A stretch of 64,000 bases of DNA, taken from assembly GCA_018136815.1 (NCBI GenBank), contig CM030940.1, positions 4,054,245 through 4,118,244 on the forward strand, in the 5' to 3' direction. The notes under the pieces are model-generated. The model was not told the DNA's origin. It saw only the letters and a program-made list of their open reading frames with translations, and searched no databases. Origin of the DNA: Isochrysis galbana. Its lineage: Eukaryota; Haptophyta; Isochrysidales; Isochrysidaceae. Both the position numbers and the translations under genes were made by a program. Below are positions 21,480-32,990 of the stretch, piece after piece (positions within the stretch are counted from its first letter, which is position 1; each line of letters opens with the position of its first letter).

Positions 21480-22560
21480 CATGCCCATGCTCTGCCTTTT
21501 GGCATGAGCTAGGCATTCATCAACATCAACATAGCCCAGACCCCTATTGGGCGCGGGTCGCGAGTAAGGCTGTGAACACCCACCGGCCATACCAAACGTG
21601 TTTCAACCTGGTAGTGGCCCACGGCTACATAGGCTGGTAGTGTTAGTGGACTATAGCTACATAGATTGGTAGTGTTAGTGGCGAAAGTGGTGGGTGTTAA
21701 CATGTTAACACTGTTAACACGTTAACACCTTACTTCTAGAGCGGGCCGAACATGGGCATAAAAATGGTGGGGTAGGAGTACGCAAGCGCAGAGGCAGGGG
21801 GGGGGCGGGGCGCGGAAGGGAACAGTCGGGCAAGCGCAAGCGCAAGCAAAGGGAAAGCGGCGACGGCACCGGATGAGACAGAGATAGAAGTCAGACAGAG
21901 ACATATGAGGTGGGCGCAGAAGGCAGAAGGGGAAGGGGAGGGGGAGAGGGGGAAGGAAATCTGCGGAGGGGGGGGGGGGGGAGAATCTGCGGAGGGGGGG
22001 GGGGGGAAGGAAATCTGCGGGGGGGGGTTCTGAATGCGAGGGGCCCAGTTCTGCCACCTCCATTACTTACTTAAACGCGTGGACAATTACCATAACAAGT
22101 AACAAGCAACAGTAAAAATAAAACTCAAATCTTCGAATTTCGAGACGAAAATCGGCGAACCAGGACTTGAGTCCAGGGAGAATCCGAATCTGCAAGCCTT
22201 ACGCGACCACGACGAGCATAGAAGACGGAATATAACGAACAAGGCTCGTGATCATGCCGAAATATTCATGCCAAAAGGCCTGAGGCCTGAATACAACACT
22301 GTTTAACACAGCGGCAAAAGGGGCCATTACCACCATGTTAACACCTTGCGGCAAAATTGCTACATAGATGGTTAGTGTTAGTGCCCGAGGCACTAACACT
22401 ATCAGGGTGGTAGTGTTAAATGCTTGTGTGTTTGGGTGTTAACTGGTTAACACTTTAACTGGTTCACAGCCCTAGTCGCGAGCTGCACTCCTACGCCCGC
22501 GTTCAGCCTGCCCGCAGCTTGCCCTCGAGCCGACTCCCCCTCCCCCCCAATCCGATTGGC
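21480..22560 (-). repeat. Retroposon family A2, reverse copy split by a hAT element
   Basis: The blocks CTGCCTTTTGGCATGAG, CCCCTATTGGGCGCGGGT (left part, to 21564) and TGCCCTCGAGCCGACTCCCC (right part, from 22475) match family A2 copies at 3160-3572 and 28840-29100 in reverse orientation. The two parts become continuous when the 910-bp insertion and one copy of its target duplication are removed. Confidence 0.65.
21565..22474. mobile_element. Non-autonomous hAT-type DNA transposon, 910 bp
   Basis: The element is bordered on both sides by the 8-bp direct repeat GTCGCGAG (21557-21564 and 22475-22482). Its ends are imperfect inverted repeats: TAAGGCTGTGAAC on the left and GTTCACAGCCCTA on the right. 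Eight-base duplications and TAGGGCTGTGAA-like ends are characteristic of hAT transposons. The subterminal regions are packed with GTTAACAC/GTGTTAAC and TAGTGTTAGTG motifs, on both sides and in both orientations, the usual form of transposase-binding repeats. No transposase is encoded, so movement would need an element elsewhere. The middle includes G-runs and a Pro-rich frame without meaning. Confidence 0.82.
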
Positions 22561-22639
22561 CAATCCCTGGATCCCAGGTCCTGGTCCTGGTCGCCAGTCG
22601 CAGTCGCCAGTTGCCAGCCTAGATGGGACGAAATACGTA

Positions 22640-22830
22640 TTTACCGTATTTGGCTAGAGGCTAGAGGCTAGAGGCCAAATACATATGTACATATGTAGTA
22701 GGCTGTATTTGAAGCGCGTCCTGGGTTGTAGGCCTCGAATGTATTTGAAATGTATTTGGCAGGAGGTCAAATACATATGTATTTGGCTGTATTTGCAGGC
22801 CCCAGCACCGTATTTCTTATTTCTTATTTC
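22640..22830. repeat. AT-rich short repeat cluster (TGTATTTG/CAAATACA)
   Basis: GGCTAGA is repeated three times, followed by several copies of CAAATACATATGTA and TGTATTTG or TGTATTTGGC in both orientations. The AT-rich block stands out in a GC-rich genome. No gene is present. Confidence 0.65.
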
Positions 22831-23255
22831 CCATCCAGGGTTGCCAGGCCTCTGGGCGGCACCCATGGCCGGCGAGGCGAGCGTGGGAGAGGCGGGAGGG
22901 GGGGGGGGGGGGGGGCAGGGACCAGGGGGACTGAGGCCAAATCCGCGAGAGGCGCGGCGAGAGTATTTTGTTTTCCTCCCCCCCCCCCTCCGACCATTTA
23001 ATTAAACTCTCGTACGCACTAAACTACACTACATACTACTACACTACTCCTACTACTCTACTCTAGACTCTACTAGAGTAGTACTCTATGTCAGCCTCTC
23101 GCGTGGGGCGCCCTCCCCCCCCCCACCCCGCCTCTCGCACGGCGTGGCGGGCGCCCTCGCCCTCGCCTCCCTCTCCGCCCCTCCCCTCCCCCCCCCCCCC
23201 CCCCCCCCCCCTTCTCACCCGCGCCCCCCCTCCAACCCCCACGGCACTACGCGCG

Positions 23256-25808
23256 ATGGACCTCTTCACCGCAGACGAGACCCTCGAGCCGCGCCCAATC
23301 TCACCGCAGCTGTCGGCCGAATCACTCGAGGCAGCCTCCTCACCGTGCTTCTCATTCGGCGAGGCCGTGCCGCCCATTCCCATCCGCCCCAAGCCCGCCA
23401 AGAAGGGCAGCAGGCAGAGCCAGCCGTCTGTGCCGCCGCAGCTGGCGCACGTGGCGGCCGAGCTCGCTCAGATCGACCAGACGGATGACGCACCGGTGAT
23501 GGCGCAGCTCAGAGTAAAGGACCTTCACAACATGACTGAACAGATACGAGAGATCGAGAAGGCGCGTCGCCGAGCAAGCGAGCGCTCGCCGCGTGGAGGC
23601 TGGTTGACACACTGGTAGCCGCTAGGCGGGCCGCATTGCCGTCCTGTCCTTCAGGCCGCAGCCGTGGCTCAACCCAAGCCCTCCCTGAACGCCGCCTTCG
23701 TATTGCAGACTGCACTTGAACTGGCTCGTGACGAGGGGCGCGACTACTTCCGTCTGCGCTCACTGCTACGAAACCTGTGCGGCGGTCAACGCCCCGTCTT
23801 GCGATTTGCCCAATGGCTGAGCACCCATAGGCCATGACAGCCTCGCGCACTGTCCCTTCTGCCTGACCACATGGGTGCCGCACACTATCGGCTTCTCGCT
23901 TGCTAGTATGCAGCGTTTGGCCCGTACGCACCAGTCCTTGTCGTCACTCACCCGCATGCCACTCGCAAATAGGACGGGCCTACCGCCGGATGAAGCCATT
24001 CGGGCAGAAGCGACTGCTCCCGTGCTCGAGGTGCGACCCAGTACTGCCAAGGCCGCACCATGCGTCATGAGTCCAGCGTGCACGCTATCGTCATTATACT
24101 GCAATGTGCATGACTTTGGATTTGCTCATGGGCTACACAGCCCAAGCCGGGATCCGTCCTAACCGCCCTCCACGCCCACATCACCATCACCTGGCAGCGG
24201 ATCTGCTGCACCCTGCTACCCTTGCATTGATGCTCTCTGCCTCTCGTTGTCACAACAGTCATCGATCCTCGACCATATCGAGCCTCACTCAAAGATCGAG
24301 TCGGAGTCGGAGGTGGCCATCAAGGGCGAACAGCGCCGTGCAGTCATCATTGAGCTTCGGAAGCAGCAGGCAGCAGTTGAACGGTTGACTGCCATGCAGC
24401 GGACTGGAATCACGAACAACACCGCGGTGCGCAGCAGCCGCCTGGGCGGAAATGGCGCCGGGAATGGCCGGATAGGCCCCGGCCACATCGAGCATGTCAA
24501 AGGAGGCGGTGGCAGCGAGGTGGGGTCAAGGACCAAGACGAGTAACGTTGGGTCGTCAAGCAGTGGCAGTTGGAGGAAGTCTGGCGTAAGCAAAGTCAGC
24601 ATCAAGGATGGGACGGCTAGGGTGAATCGGCAAAAGATCGAAACGGCAAATCCACGGGCTTGTTGTAGAGGCGACAGCCAACGGGGCCATGCGATCGATG
24701 AGCCGAATAGGTCAGTTCTTGCGGAAGAGCTGACACTGAGGGAACCCGCCGGTGCTTATGACGCTGGCAGCGACACAAACCGAAGCAGGGTTGGGGCTTA
24801 TGATAGACTCAGCGCGGGATACAGGGGTATCGGCGCGAGCGGCGTCAACACTGGCGCAGCAGCTGGTATCGGCTCGGGCAGCAATCTGTGCACAGATGGC
24901 GGTATGTGTACGGGCGGCGGCATATGCGCAAGCGGCGGCATGTGCGCAGGCGGCGGCATTTGCGCAGGCGGCGGCATGGGCAGAGGCGGCGGCATGGGCG
25001 GAGGTGGCAAGATGAGCGCGGGCGGCAGCATGGTAGCGGGGGGTAGTATGGGCCCGGGAGTCGGCATGGGCGCGGGCAGCAGTTTGAGTGCTCCCGTGCA
25101 CGGTGGCAACATGCACATGCCGACAAACGGATATATGAGTGCAGGACCGATGACAAGCATGCACCATCCCGAGATAACGAGCTACCAGCCCCGGTACAGC
25201 GGGAACTACGTCTGTACGGGCTTGTGCAGTGTCGCATGCCCACCGTATGCGTCGCAGCCACAGATGCATCAACAGTTGTATCTGAGCAATGGGATGGGGC
25301 ACAGTGGCGAGTACATGCCACAACATCCGGAATACCATCGCCCGGGCGGGCACATGCAGTTGGAATATCCCCACTCGTACCTGGTCGGCCACATTATGAG
25401 TCAGCCATCGCCACAATACATGCCCACGCACATGCAGGTGCGTTCCATCTCATTGCGAACCCATCTGCGGCACGATGCGAGTGTGATTTCCACATGACGC
25501 GCGGCGTTGCCCCAACAACCTTACCAACTCTCACTTTCGCTTCTTTGCATCATGGTCTAAGTGTCCCACCTCACCCATCTCTGATGGGCGCATCTGCTTC
25601 ACCAACTTCCGGTCCCCATCCGGCGATTCCGCAGGCCTACCAGCCGGTTCACCCTGCTTACGCTCCGGCTGCATCAACGGGCGGCTTGAGTGTTCGCACC
25701 GTCGGCCAGTGTACAAGCTCTAGACCAGCCAACGTTGCCTTCACAATGACCGCTGGTCCCTTTTCTTGTTCGTCGAGAGGGCCACCGTCACCACGTCACT
25801 ATCGATGA
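23256..25808 (+). CDS. Hypothetical Gly/Met-rich protein, multi-exon, boundaries uncertain
   Basis: The likely first exon begins at the ATG at 23256 (MDLFTADETLEPRPISPQL) and contains a charged helix, MAQLRVKDLHNMTEQIREIE. A second exon near 23655-23790 encodes TALELARDEGRDYFRLRSLL. A third begins at about 24267 (after CACAACAG) with SSILDHIEPHSKIESE and a coiled-coil-like segment ending ELRKQQAAVERLTAMQ. It continues through a repeat of Gly-Gly-Gly-Met/Ile/Lys units with Cys-Ala or Cys-Thr (24895-25080), then a Met/His/Tyr/Pro-rich segment with TYR-like pairs. A GT donor follows at 25438, and a Pro-rich last exon ends at 25808. Exon 1 has no simple GT donor in the right phase. I do not recognise the family; a low-complexity, RNA- or transcription-associated role would be a guess. 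Confidence 0.45.
24895..25080 (+). repeat. In-frame GGCGGC-type triplet repeat block
   Basis: An 18-base unit, close to GCGGGCGGCGGCATGTGC, recurs about ten times and translates to Gly-Gly-Met/Ile-Cys-Ala/Thr-Gly units. The reverse strand gives a Pro-rich frame that is not a gene. Confidence 0.75.
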
Positions 25809-26436
25809 GAGCGCTGTGGCTGTGACGTGCAATCGCTGGTCCTAGGGGTATTGCCGTTTGAGCCATCTTTATGTCATGGGCAGCAGGTTCATGGATAATT
25901 GGATTGTAGCTAGGATTTTCTTGCCTGTGAGGAAGGTTCCGCTGTTTCGCTTCCATGGTGATCCGGGCTTGAGTGCAACTCGCAGGGCACTACTGGTCAC
26001 ACTACTGTTACGCACGTCATACTTCCCAATTCAAAGACAGTCGAACGATGACTATGCCACCCCGTCCCGCGTGCTTGTTTTGTTGTGATGCTTTCTTCCA
26101 CATCGCTTGTTTGTGGCTTAAGCCATTGTGGGCTTAAGCTGTTGTGCGAGCTTCAGCTTCAGTCGGCCACTTCCGTGGCACTCGACATTACATCGCATGC
26201 GTAACATGAACTTAAGCGATCGCCCTTGATCGCTTGCGTCCGATGGCTTGATTGGAGGTTTTGGATTGGAATCTACGAAAAACAACTTCGTCATTGCCTC
26301 TCCTTACTCATGTTTGGGGGCTTATGTTTGAGGGCTTAGAATGCTGCTTTCCTCGAGGGGGCGCATTTCGAGCGCGCAAGGGTGACAGCCTCATTGAGCT
26401 CTCTGATTATGTCCACTCTACGAGAAAGGAGGGACA

Positions 26437-26890
26437 ACTAAGTTTATACTTGGTCGCGATGGAGCGCGCCGGCGCGACTCCCCTCTCTTTCGGGCCCCCC
26501 TCCGAGGGCGGCCCCCCTGCCCACATGGACCTGTCGCTGGCAAAGCGACCGCGTCCGCCCTCAGAGGCCGAACAGGTGCGCGCGACCCCGGTCGCGACAC
26601 ACGGCCCGTGGCCTCGGCCACACCACACACAACAGCCATGCTGGCCCTCCCCATGGGAGACAGCAGACTGCAGGACACAGAGCGACAGCGTCAGACAGGG
26701 AAGACCTGCACCCCACTGGGCATGCCTTATGGCAGAGGCCCCTCTCATCCCGATGGGGGTCGCGCCGCCTCGGCGACGCGGCCCGCAGCCGGGTGGCCCT
26801 TATGGGCACAACAGCGAACTCCTTCGAGGCGGTGGGCTGAGAGGCGGGGGCGGCGAAAAGCGGCGCCTTGTCATCAATCAAGCGTCTTGT
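26437..26890 (-). repeat. Retroposon family A3 copy
   Basis: It starts with the common tail CAACTAAGTTTATACTTGGT and then a body (GCGATGGAGCGCGCCGGCGC) found also at 28750-28850 in reverse, but unlike families A and A2. The far end is not defined, because no target duplication was seen. Confidence 0.5.
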
Positions 26891-27039
26891 ATTTGATGAG
26901 AATTGGGGCTTGGATGCCGATGAGCTGAAAGCTTGTGGTGTCCTGGAAGGCGGCGCGGAATTGGTTTGCGCAGTCTGCCATGACGAGAATCTCCCATGGC
27001 CCGGAGGCGCTCTTCGCAATGTAGTCTGGCTCGACAACT

Positions 27040-27560
27040 AAAAGTTTATACTTAGTTCGCCCATGGGGGGGGCACGAGCCCCCCTCTCTCTCCACTCCTC
27101 CCCTGCCAGGGGGGAGGAACCACCCACTCTCCTGGCACGCCTGATGGCCTGCTAGGAGCACACTGCCATGCTGACCCATCCCTCTCCCCACAGGCACGCC
27201 TGATTCGCCCGCCCTGGCCTGTCGTGGCCAGCCCATCCCTCTTACCAGCCCCTCCTCCCCCTGGGCCCCCCTGTTCAGGACCCCCCAGCCAGCTCCAGTC
27301 GACCCGCAGGGGCTCGGAGCGCCAGCGAGGGAGAGGCAGGAGGGGCCAGGGCCATGCCCCAGCCTCACTTGCTCCCTGAGCTGTGCTCCCAGGCCCCTGC
27401 AGGCCACCTGGGGACCTGAAGAGGGGCCGCAGGCGCGCGCCATGGGCCCCCGCCGCAGGGAAGAGAGGAGGAAAAGGGAAGAGGGAGGGGAGGGGGGAGC
27501 GGCAGCTCTCCCCTCCGGCAGATACGTGTCTTCTCGCCCCGTTTGGGTAAGAGAGAGAAG
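27040..27560 (-). repeat. Retroposon family A copy
   Basis: It runs from the tail AAGTTTATACTTAGTTCGCC and the ATGGGGGGG-CACGAGCCCCCC block to TCTTCTCGCCCCGTTTGGGTAAG. It matches the 43400-43934 part of the complete copy there, in reverse orientation. It adjoins a LINE fragment at about 27570. Confidence 0.65.
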
Positions 27561-27585
27561 AAAAAAAACATGGCAGAATAAACAA

Positions 27586-28100
27586 ATGGGTAAAACACCC
27601 GCAGTACCCCATACACGAAGCGGACAACGCGACACGCACGATGGGGACCGGCCTCCTCCATTGGACGGCGCACGTGAAAGCTCTCCAAGCGAAATGGATA
27701 CTGAACTACCTCAACGCGAGGAGGGCCGTATGGAAACACGCGCTAGACGCGTGGTTCTGCCGTACAGGACTAGGCCGAGGGGCCGTCCTCTCTACGATCC
27801 CCCCAAAGACGCTCACGCGGAGCATCAGAGGTAACCCGGCGCTGCCGGCATTCTGGAAGGACGCCCTAGCAAACTTCAGAGCCCTAAGGATAAACCGCTC
27901 GCTTCTCTCCATAGAAGGAGCGCTTTCGCAGCCACTGTGGCGCAACAGGCACGAACCCCCGCCGATCACCCGCGCCGCGTGGATCAGCCTGTGGGAATCC
28001 CTAAACACGCACGTCGCGCACAACGTATACAAGGACGACAAATTCACAGTGGGGCAGAACAAGACGGGGGTTCTGTACCCTGGTGACCAAGACGGACACT
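27586..28100 (+). pseudogene. Non-LTR (LINE-type) retrotransposon ORF2 C-terminal fragment
   Basis: An open frame beginning NKWVKHPQYPIHEADN continues with GTGLLHWTAHVKALQAKWILNYL, then WKHALDAWF and a Trp-rich segment (LSQPLWRNRHEPPP, WISLWESL). The 'GGLGLLHxxxHxxALQAKWV' pattern is typical of the region after the reverse transcriptase in many LINE ORF2 proteins. The polymerase core, endonuclease and start are absent, so this is a 5'-truncated copy, the usual fate of LINE insertions. Similarity fades near 28100. It lies among family A retroposons, whose 15-17-bp target duplications suggest they are moved by such a LINE. Confidence 0.55.
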
Positions 28101-28349
28101 GCTGTTGGAAGAGAACGACGCGAGGCGGGTGGGAAGGGCAGCGGGCGGAGAGCGCACAGTGGAGAGAGAGAGGAAACGCGGCGGCGAGAGGGGAAGCGGC
28201 GCGGCGAGGCCGAGGGGAGGGAGAAGAAGGTGGAGAGGAAGTGGCGTCAATGAGCGGCGGGCGAGGGGGGGGGCGGTGCGGCGGGGGGGGGGGGGGCGGT
28301 GCGGCGGGGGGGGGGCGGTGCGGGGGGGGGGGGGGGCGGCAGTGTCGAA

Positions 28350-28620
28350 AAAAAAACTTCTTAATAATCTCGCCGCGCGCGCGACCCTGCACAGTATCTA
28401 CGCAGCCACGCCCGCTTCCCTTCCCTCCCCCTCCACCTGCCTTACGGCTCGTCCCCTCGTGCTCTACCTAGGGGCTGGGTGTAGTGGGTTTCCAGTGGCA
28501 GACGGTGTGTACCGATTCTCGACGGCCTGGTTCTCACCTTCCTCCTGTGCCATCGGGCTACCGGCTGATGTGTGTTTGTTCCTTGTGCTGGGCGTCAGGC
28601 AACTGTGGTCATTGTGACTG
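28350..28620 (+). repeat. Interspersed repeat F, copy 1
   Basis: An A-run with CTTCTTAATAATCTCGCCGC starts this repeat, followed by GCAGCCACGCCCGCTTCCCTT and CGTGCTCTACCTAGGGGCT. It matches 34568-34812 block by block. Confidence 0.65.
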
Positions 28621-28749
28621 AGGTCTGTCGTCGGTTGGTCGGCTCGCTACTAGCGGCTAGGGGTCGCTTGGTTAGGCAAGACGCTCTGCTATGTTGAGGG
28701 CTTTCGCTACCAGAGATAGATTCGTGTTCATTACCAGGGCGCCTTTGTT

Positions 28750-29100
28750 GTTAGTTGAAAAGACAGGGGCGCCCTCGGCGGGGGGCCCGAAGGAGAGGGG
28801 AGTCGCGTCGGCGCGCTCCATCGCGTCTAAGTATAAACTTAGTTGCCCAGCGACCTCTGTATGTATGCCTGGCGACCAGGGAAGGGGGGGGAGTCAGCTC
28901 GAGGGCAGGCCCAGTATGGGCGTGGGAGTGCGAGTCTCGGCCCGCGCCCACTAGGGGTCTGGGCCAGAGTGTTGATTGCCCAGCCCTTGCCAAAGGGCAG
29001 GGGCTGTGGTTGATTGTACGGGCCCACCCCGGGGGGTGTCCGCGATGGAGAGAGGGGGGCGCGAGGCCCCCATTGACCCCCACTTATAAAGTAGGTTGAG
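28750..29100 (+). repeat. Retroposon A3 tail followed by an A2 copy
   Basis: From about 28750 to 28850 the reverse of the A3 body ends in AAGTATAAACTTAGTTGCCC. It runs directly into an A2 body (CCTGGCGACCAGGGAA to about 29100), which ends with a degenerate tail (CTTATAAAGTAGGTTGAG). The two units are therefore joined head to tail. Confidence 0.55.
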
Positions 29101-29466
29101 CGCCGCCCCCCAAGAGCGAGCGCCACCCCTCAAACTCGCAGCCCGCTTCTCGAAAGGGCTCAAACTTGTGACGCGCTCAAGAAGCCGCCCAAACTTCTAG
29201 TAGTAGAAGTATTGACTTAGGCCTAACTACAGCACGCAACACGAGCGCGCACGTCATACTGCTTGGATTGCGCCATTCGAACATGAAGGTAGCCTCTGCG
29301 CCGCCACTACACGCTCGACTCCACAACTACGACAAGGCATCGTGCTGCTAGGGTGATGCTTCATCGTGCAGAAATAGGCCAACTACGACCACTTACCGGT
29401 TTTCATAGCGGGCGCCCATGCCTAAGACTCGGCCAAACTTCTTGCGTATTGCTAATCTACTGCCAA

Positions 29467-32400
29467 TCAAATGCTTGTGCCGCCATCCAGAAACTTCTCC
29501 TCAAGGTGCCCCTGGAGCGCAGCGACGACGATCGATCCATCGTCGCACGCACATGCGAGAAAGCGCATCCCCGCGCTGATTGCAGTGCATCGCACGCAAC
29601 TTGCAAGAACTTGTTGCGAGTGTGGACCTTTGCTGGCAGGTAGTAACAGCGTCGCCACGGGATCATTAGATGCGCGATCTAGGCGCCAAAGACGCACCTA
29701 AAGGCAAGAGACGTGCATGCACCGGTACAGCAACCGTGGAGTTGATGAGATGTCGCGAGCATGTGTTGTTGAAGCAGTGGGAACTAGACATTACGAGCGA
29801 TTGATCAATCTTGAAGGGTGGAGTGTGTGGAGCTGAGCTCTGGTGAAATCCACGGCCAAATCAAGCTCACCTGCCCCTTGTAATTCCCGACTGCGAGGAG
29901 GCGACGCGTTGGGTCTAGCTGCTGGCGCAAAAACCATATGTTCGATAAAGCGTGAAAATGAAGCCGTCGCTTCGCCTGTTGTTCCGCGTTCAAGGAGGGC
30001 CAATTAGTTGTTCAACAATATGATCAAGATCAGCGGCAGCATCGTGTTTGGTGACATGCGGCGCAACCCGTACCGCACGATGCCAGGGTGAGCCATAAGG
30101 GGGCCATGCTTGGCTGGCCAACTTCCATCTGGTCCAATCCTTTCTAGCCCATGCAAGACTGGCCCCTCGCAGTCCAACACTAGCCATTGTAACGGGTGAA
30201 TGACTAGCCAAACCCCCAAGTGAGGCATCGTTGCTTGCCCTGCCCGCTCACCTGGAACTCAACCAGCCCTCTGCGCTCCGCGCCTCGTTGCTCAGTTCCA
30301 TAATAAGCAACAGGGGTCGACAACTGAGATGGGATAACCTCCGCCTCAGGGCCGTTGATCGCTGCCTTGCTCTTCACGCTTACATCCCTTTCCCCTGTAC
30401 CTTGGCCGCTGCCGACGATGCGCTTTTCAGCCTCGCCGCAGCTGCTTCCTCCTCTGGCAGACGGTATCGAGGACGGTGGGGGTGACCATAGGGCTATCCC
30501 ACCCTCGCTGCCCCTAGACAGCAATTGACCTTCGAATAAGAAATGTACCGAATCGACGTAAGCAAGAGAGGTGCCTCCCATTCCGGCATGGGCGGATTTG
30601 CTCATCGTCGACGGTAGATCATCATCGCCACCGGTTTCAAAAGCCGTGCTCGCCTCCCCGGATCCTCCATGATCGCTGACTGAGGCACTTGCATCAGGAA
30701 GAGCATGGTTTGGCGGCATCTTCTGCCCGTCTTCCTGCCATGCCAATGACTCACATGAGGATGTCCGGGACTGCCGTGACAGTGACTCATAACGTGATGA
30801 TGTAGACTGCGGTATGCTCGTCGGTTTGGCGCTCCCGGCAGCAATAGCGCTAGGCTCGTTGCCGGTCGACGACCACAAGCAGGCCACGGATGACAATAAT
30901 GCCCTAGACGATGATGGTGGTGCCGAGAGCGGCAGACAGTCCGAGGCTGATGATGGGACTGAGACTTCCGAACGTGGCAAGGCCGCCGGGCACATTTGCT
31001 TTCTAGCAGCGGGAGGCCTTTCCATCAGGTGCATGCGACGGACGGTGCATAACGGGAATTGTACTATTGCTGCGGGCAGTCGCCGAGACGAGAGGGCCGA
31101 CCCCGAATGTCCCGATGCCTTTGACCCTCCCTGCTTTGCGTGCTCGTCCGCGACGGCATCGGCGGCGGCGATTCGGGATATAATTTGGTGGTCAGTAATG
31201 CTCCATAACTTTATGGTACCGTCGACGCCCGCAGAAGCAAGAGCGGAAGCACACGGGGAGAAGTCGATGGAAAGGACTGCCTCGAGATGGCCGCGCTCTC
31301 CTGAGGATCGCACAGATGAGGCAACGATGAAGCCAGAGTGATCGAGAAGGCTGCTAGGCAAAAAGGGGTGCAAAAACGAATCACCCGGTGCTGAAATGCA
31401 AGGTCGCATTTGGGCGGGCGACGGATCGGCCCATGGGAGGAGACTTTAGAGGTCACGACGTCATAGTACCACTTGCAGCACCCCTGCAACCCACCTGCAA
31501 AGACGGCGATGCATTGCGTAGAGCGCAGATGCCACAGCCGTATGCTTTCATCTCGCGACGCGGATGCGAGCAAATAGGACGACATACTCCGTGCAGTCTG
31601 AGCCGTCTGGTGAGAAGGCCCTGCATTCTGGTCAGCAGAGAGGGGAGCACTCGCGCATCGTGACTGACCAGCCGATATAGATACCTCGTGCCCGGCAAAA
31701 TTAGCTGGGGAGCTGTCCACGGCAGCGCCGGGAAGAAATCGCAACTCGTAGATGGGTGCGCCATGCCCCTGAAGAGTCGCGACGACGGTGGCGGTGTTGG
31801 CGTCAATCAATTTGATGTGGCGCTGCTCGCCACCAACAGCAATTAGAGAATGATGCGAATCATCGTCTAGCACTGAGGAGAGGCGCAGAGCATAGGGAGC
31901 GAGGTCAGTCAGGCACTGGAAGAATGCGTCAAAGCGCGAGGCTCGAAGGGTTCGAGCGATGCGAGGCCATCTGACCGTGCCCAGAAGGATGCTTAATGGC
32001 AAGGCTGGTGCCGCGCCTCCCACACCGCCGGCAGCCCCCCTGCCGTGCCCTCATATGCGGATGGGCAAGGACACATCGCCCCGGCTGCCCCGCAGACGCA
32101 CCCCATTCGCATGCGTAGAAGCTCTCCTCCTCATCGGCGTCGATGTACCTCTGTATGGCCTTGAGCTCGGCCACGGGCTCAGAGGGCAGGCTGGACCGCT
32201 TGCGCTTCTTCGAGCGCTTAGACGGAGGTGCGGGCACACCCTTATCCTGCGCCGCGCCGTCGTGCGCCTCTGGCTTGGCCTGGCTGGCCCCATCGGCCTG
32301 GTCAGCCTCGTTTGGCTCAGTGGCCTCGGGAGCGGCTGCAAGCGGCTCGATCCGGTACACGATCAGGTTGCGCCCGCCGACGGTGGCGAAGACGTGACGG

Positions 32401-32495
32401 TGCGTGTAGTCCAGCTGGTTGAAGACACAGGCGTAGATCTGCTCGCCGTGCGGCTCGGCCACGCGGAGCATCGTGCCGAGCCGCAGTGGGGCCAT
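29467..32495 (-). CDS. EED: EED/ESC-type WD40 subunit of Polycomb repressive complex 2
   Basis: Five exons join in frame on the minus strand: 32495-32102, 31872-31495, 31300-30252, 29975-29871 and 29697-29467, about 718 residues. Hallmarks in order are YACVFNQLDYTHRHVFATVG, the IQRYIDADEEESFYACEWG segment, LIAVGGEQRHIKLIDANT, YELRFLPG, LLASASRDESIRLWHLR, HLEAVLSIDFSP, LASAGVDGTIKLWSI, AYVDSVHFLFEGQLLSRG and a last repeat with ACACDDGSIV. These fit EED, which binds methylated H3K27 and stimulates the PRC2 methyltransferase. The chain is much longer than animal EED (about 440 residues) because of a Lys/Arg-rich insert in exon 1 and a Ser-rich insert of about 150 residues in exon 3. It shares a short, GA-rich upstream region with the divergent DHHC gene. 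Confidence 0.88.
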
Positions 32496-32601
32496 GGGGA
32501 GCTGCGCGGCGGTTGCGCGCGAAAAGAGGGGGGAGAGGGGGAAGAGGGGGGAAAGGGGGAGCGGTGGGCCGTGAGGTGAAGGGGAAATGGGGAGTGGGAG
32601 A

Positions 32602-32661
32602 TCTAAAAGAAAGAGGACGCGGGAGATTTGTCTAAAAGAAAGAGGACGCGGGAGATTTGGG
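32602..32661. repeat. Direct duplication of about 30 bp in a divergent promoter region
   Basis: CTAAAAGAAAGAGGACGCGG with AGATTTG occurs twice in immediate succession between EED and the DHHC gene. Confidence 0.85.
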
Positions 32662-32739
32662 GGGAGAGGGGGGAAGAGGGGGAGAGAGAGGGGGCCGGCG
32701 GGGCGGGCGGGAGGGGCGGGGGGGGAGGGGGGGAGGGGG

Positions 32740-32990
32740 AGAGAGGGGGAAGGGGAGAGAGAGGGGAACGGAGAGAGAGGGGAACGGAGAGAGGGGAGAA
32801 CGGAGAGAGGGGAAGGGAGAGAGAGGGGAAGGGAGAGAGAGGGGAAGGGAGAGAGAGGGGAAGGGAGAGAGAGGGGAAGGGAGAGAGAGGGGAAGGGAGA
32901 GAGAGGGGAAGGGAGAGAGAGGGGAAGGGAGAGAGAGGGGAAGGGAGAGAGGGGAAGGGGAGAGAGAGGGGAAGAGCGACAAAAGGCCGG
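32740..32990. repeat. Tandem repeat GGGAGAGAGAGGGGAA, about eleven units
   Basis: A 16-base purine unit is repeated with little change over about 200 bp. All three sense frames stay open through it, which makes a false N-terminal extension of the DHHC gene. It lies in the 620-bp space between the divergent EED and DHHC start codons. Confidence 0.9.

Noticed and set aside
22140-22200. A possible tRNA gene near TTCGAATTTCGAG..CGAACC
   Set aside because: No full cloverleaf with anticodon and acceptor pairing could be drawn; the sequence lies inside the hAT element.
24712-25431. Ala/His-rich and Pro-rich minus-strand proteins opposite the Gly-rich gene
   Set aside because: They are complements of the GGCGGC repeat and of the coding exon; no conserved motif or start context supports them.
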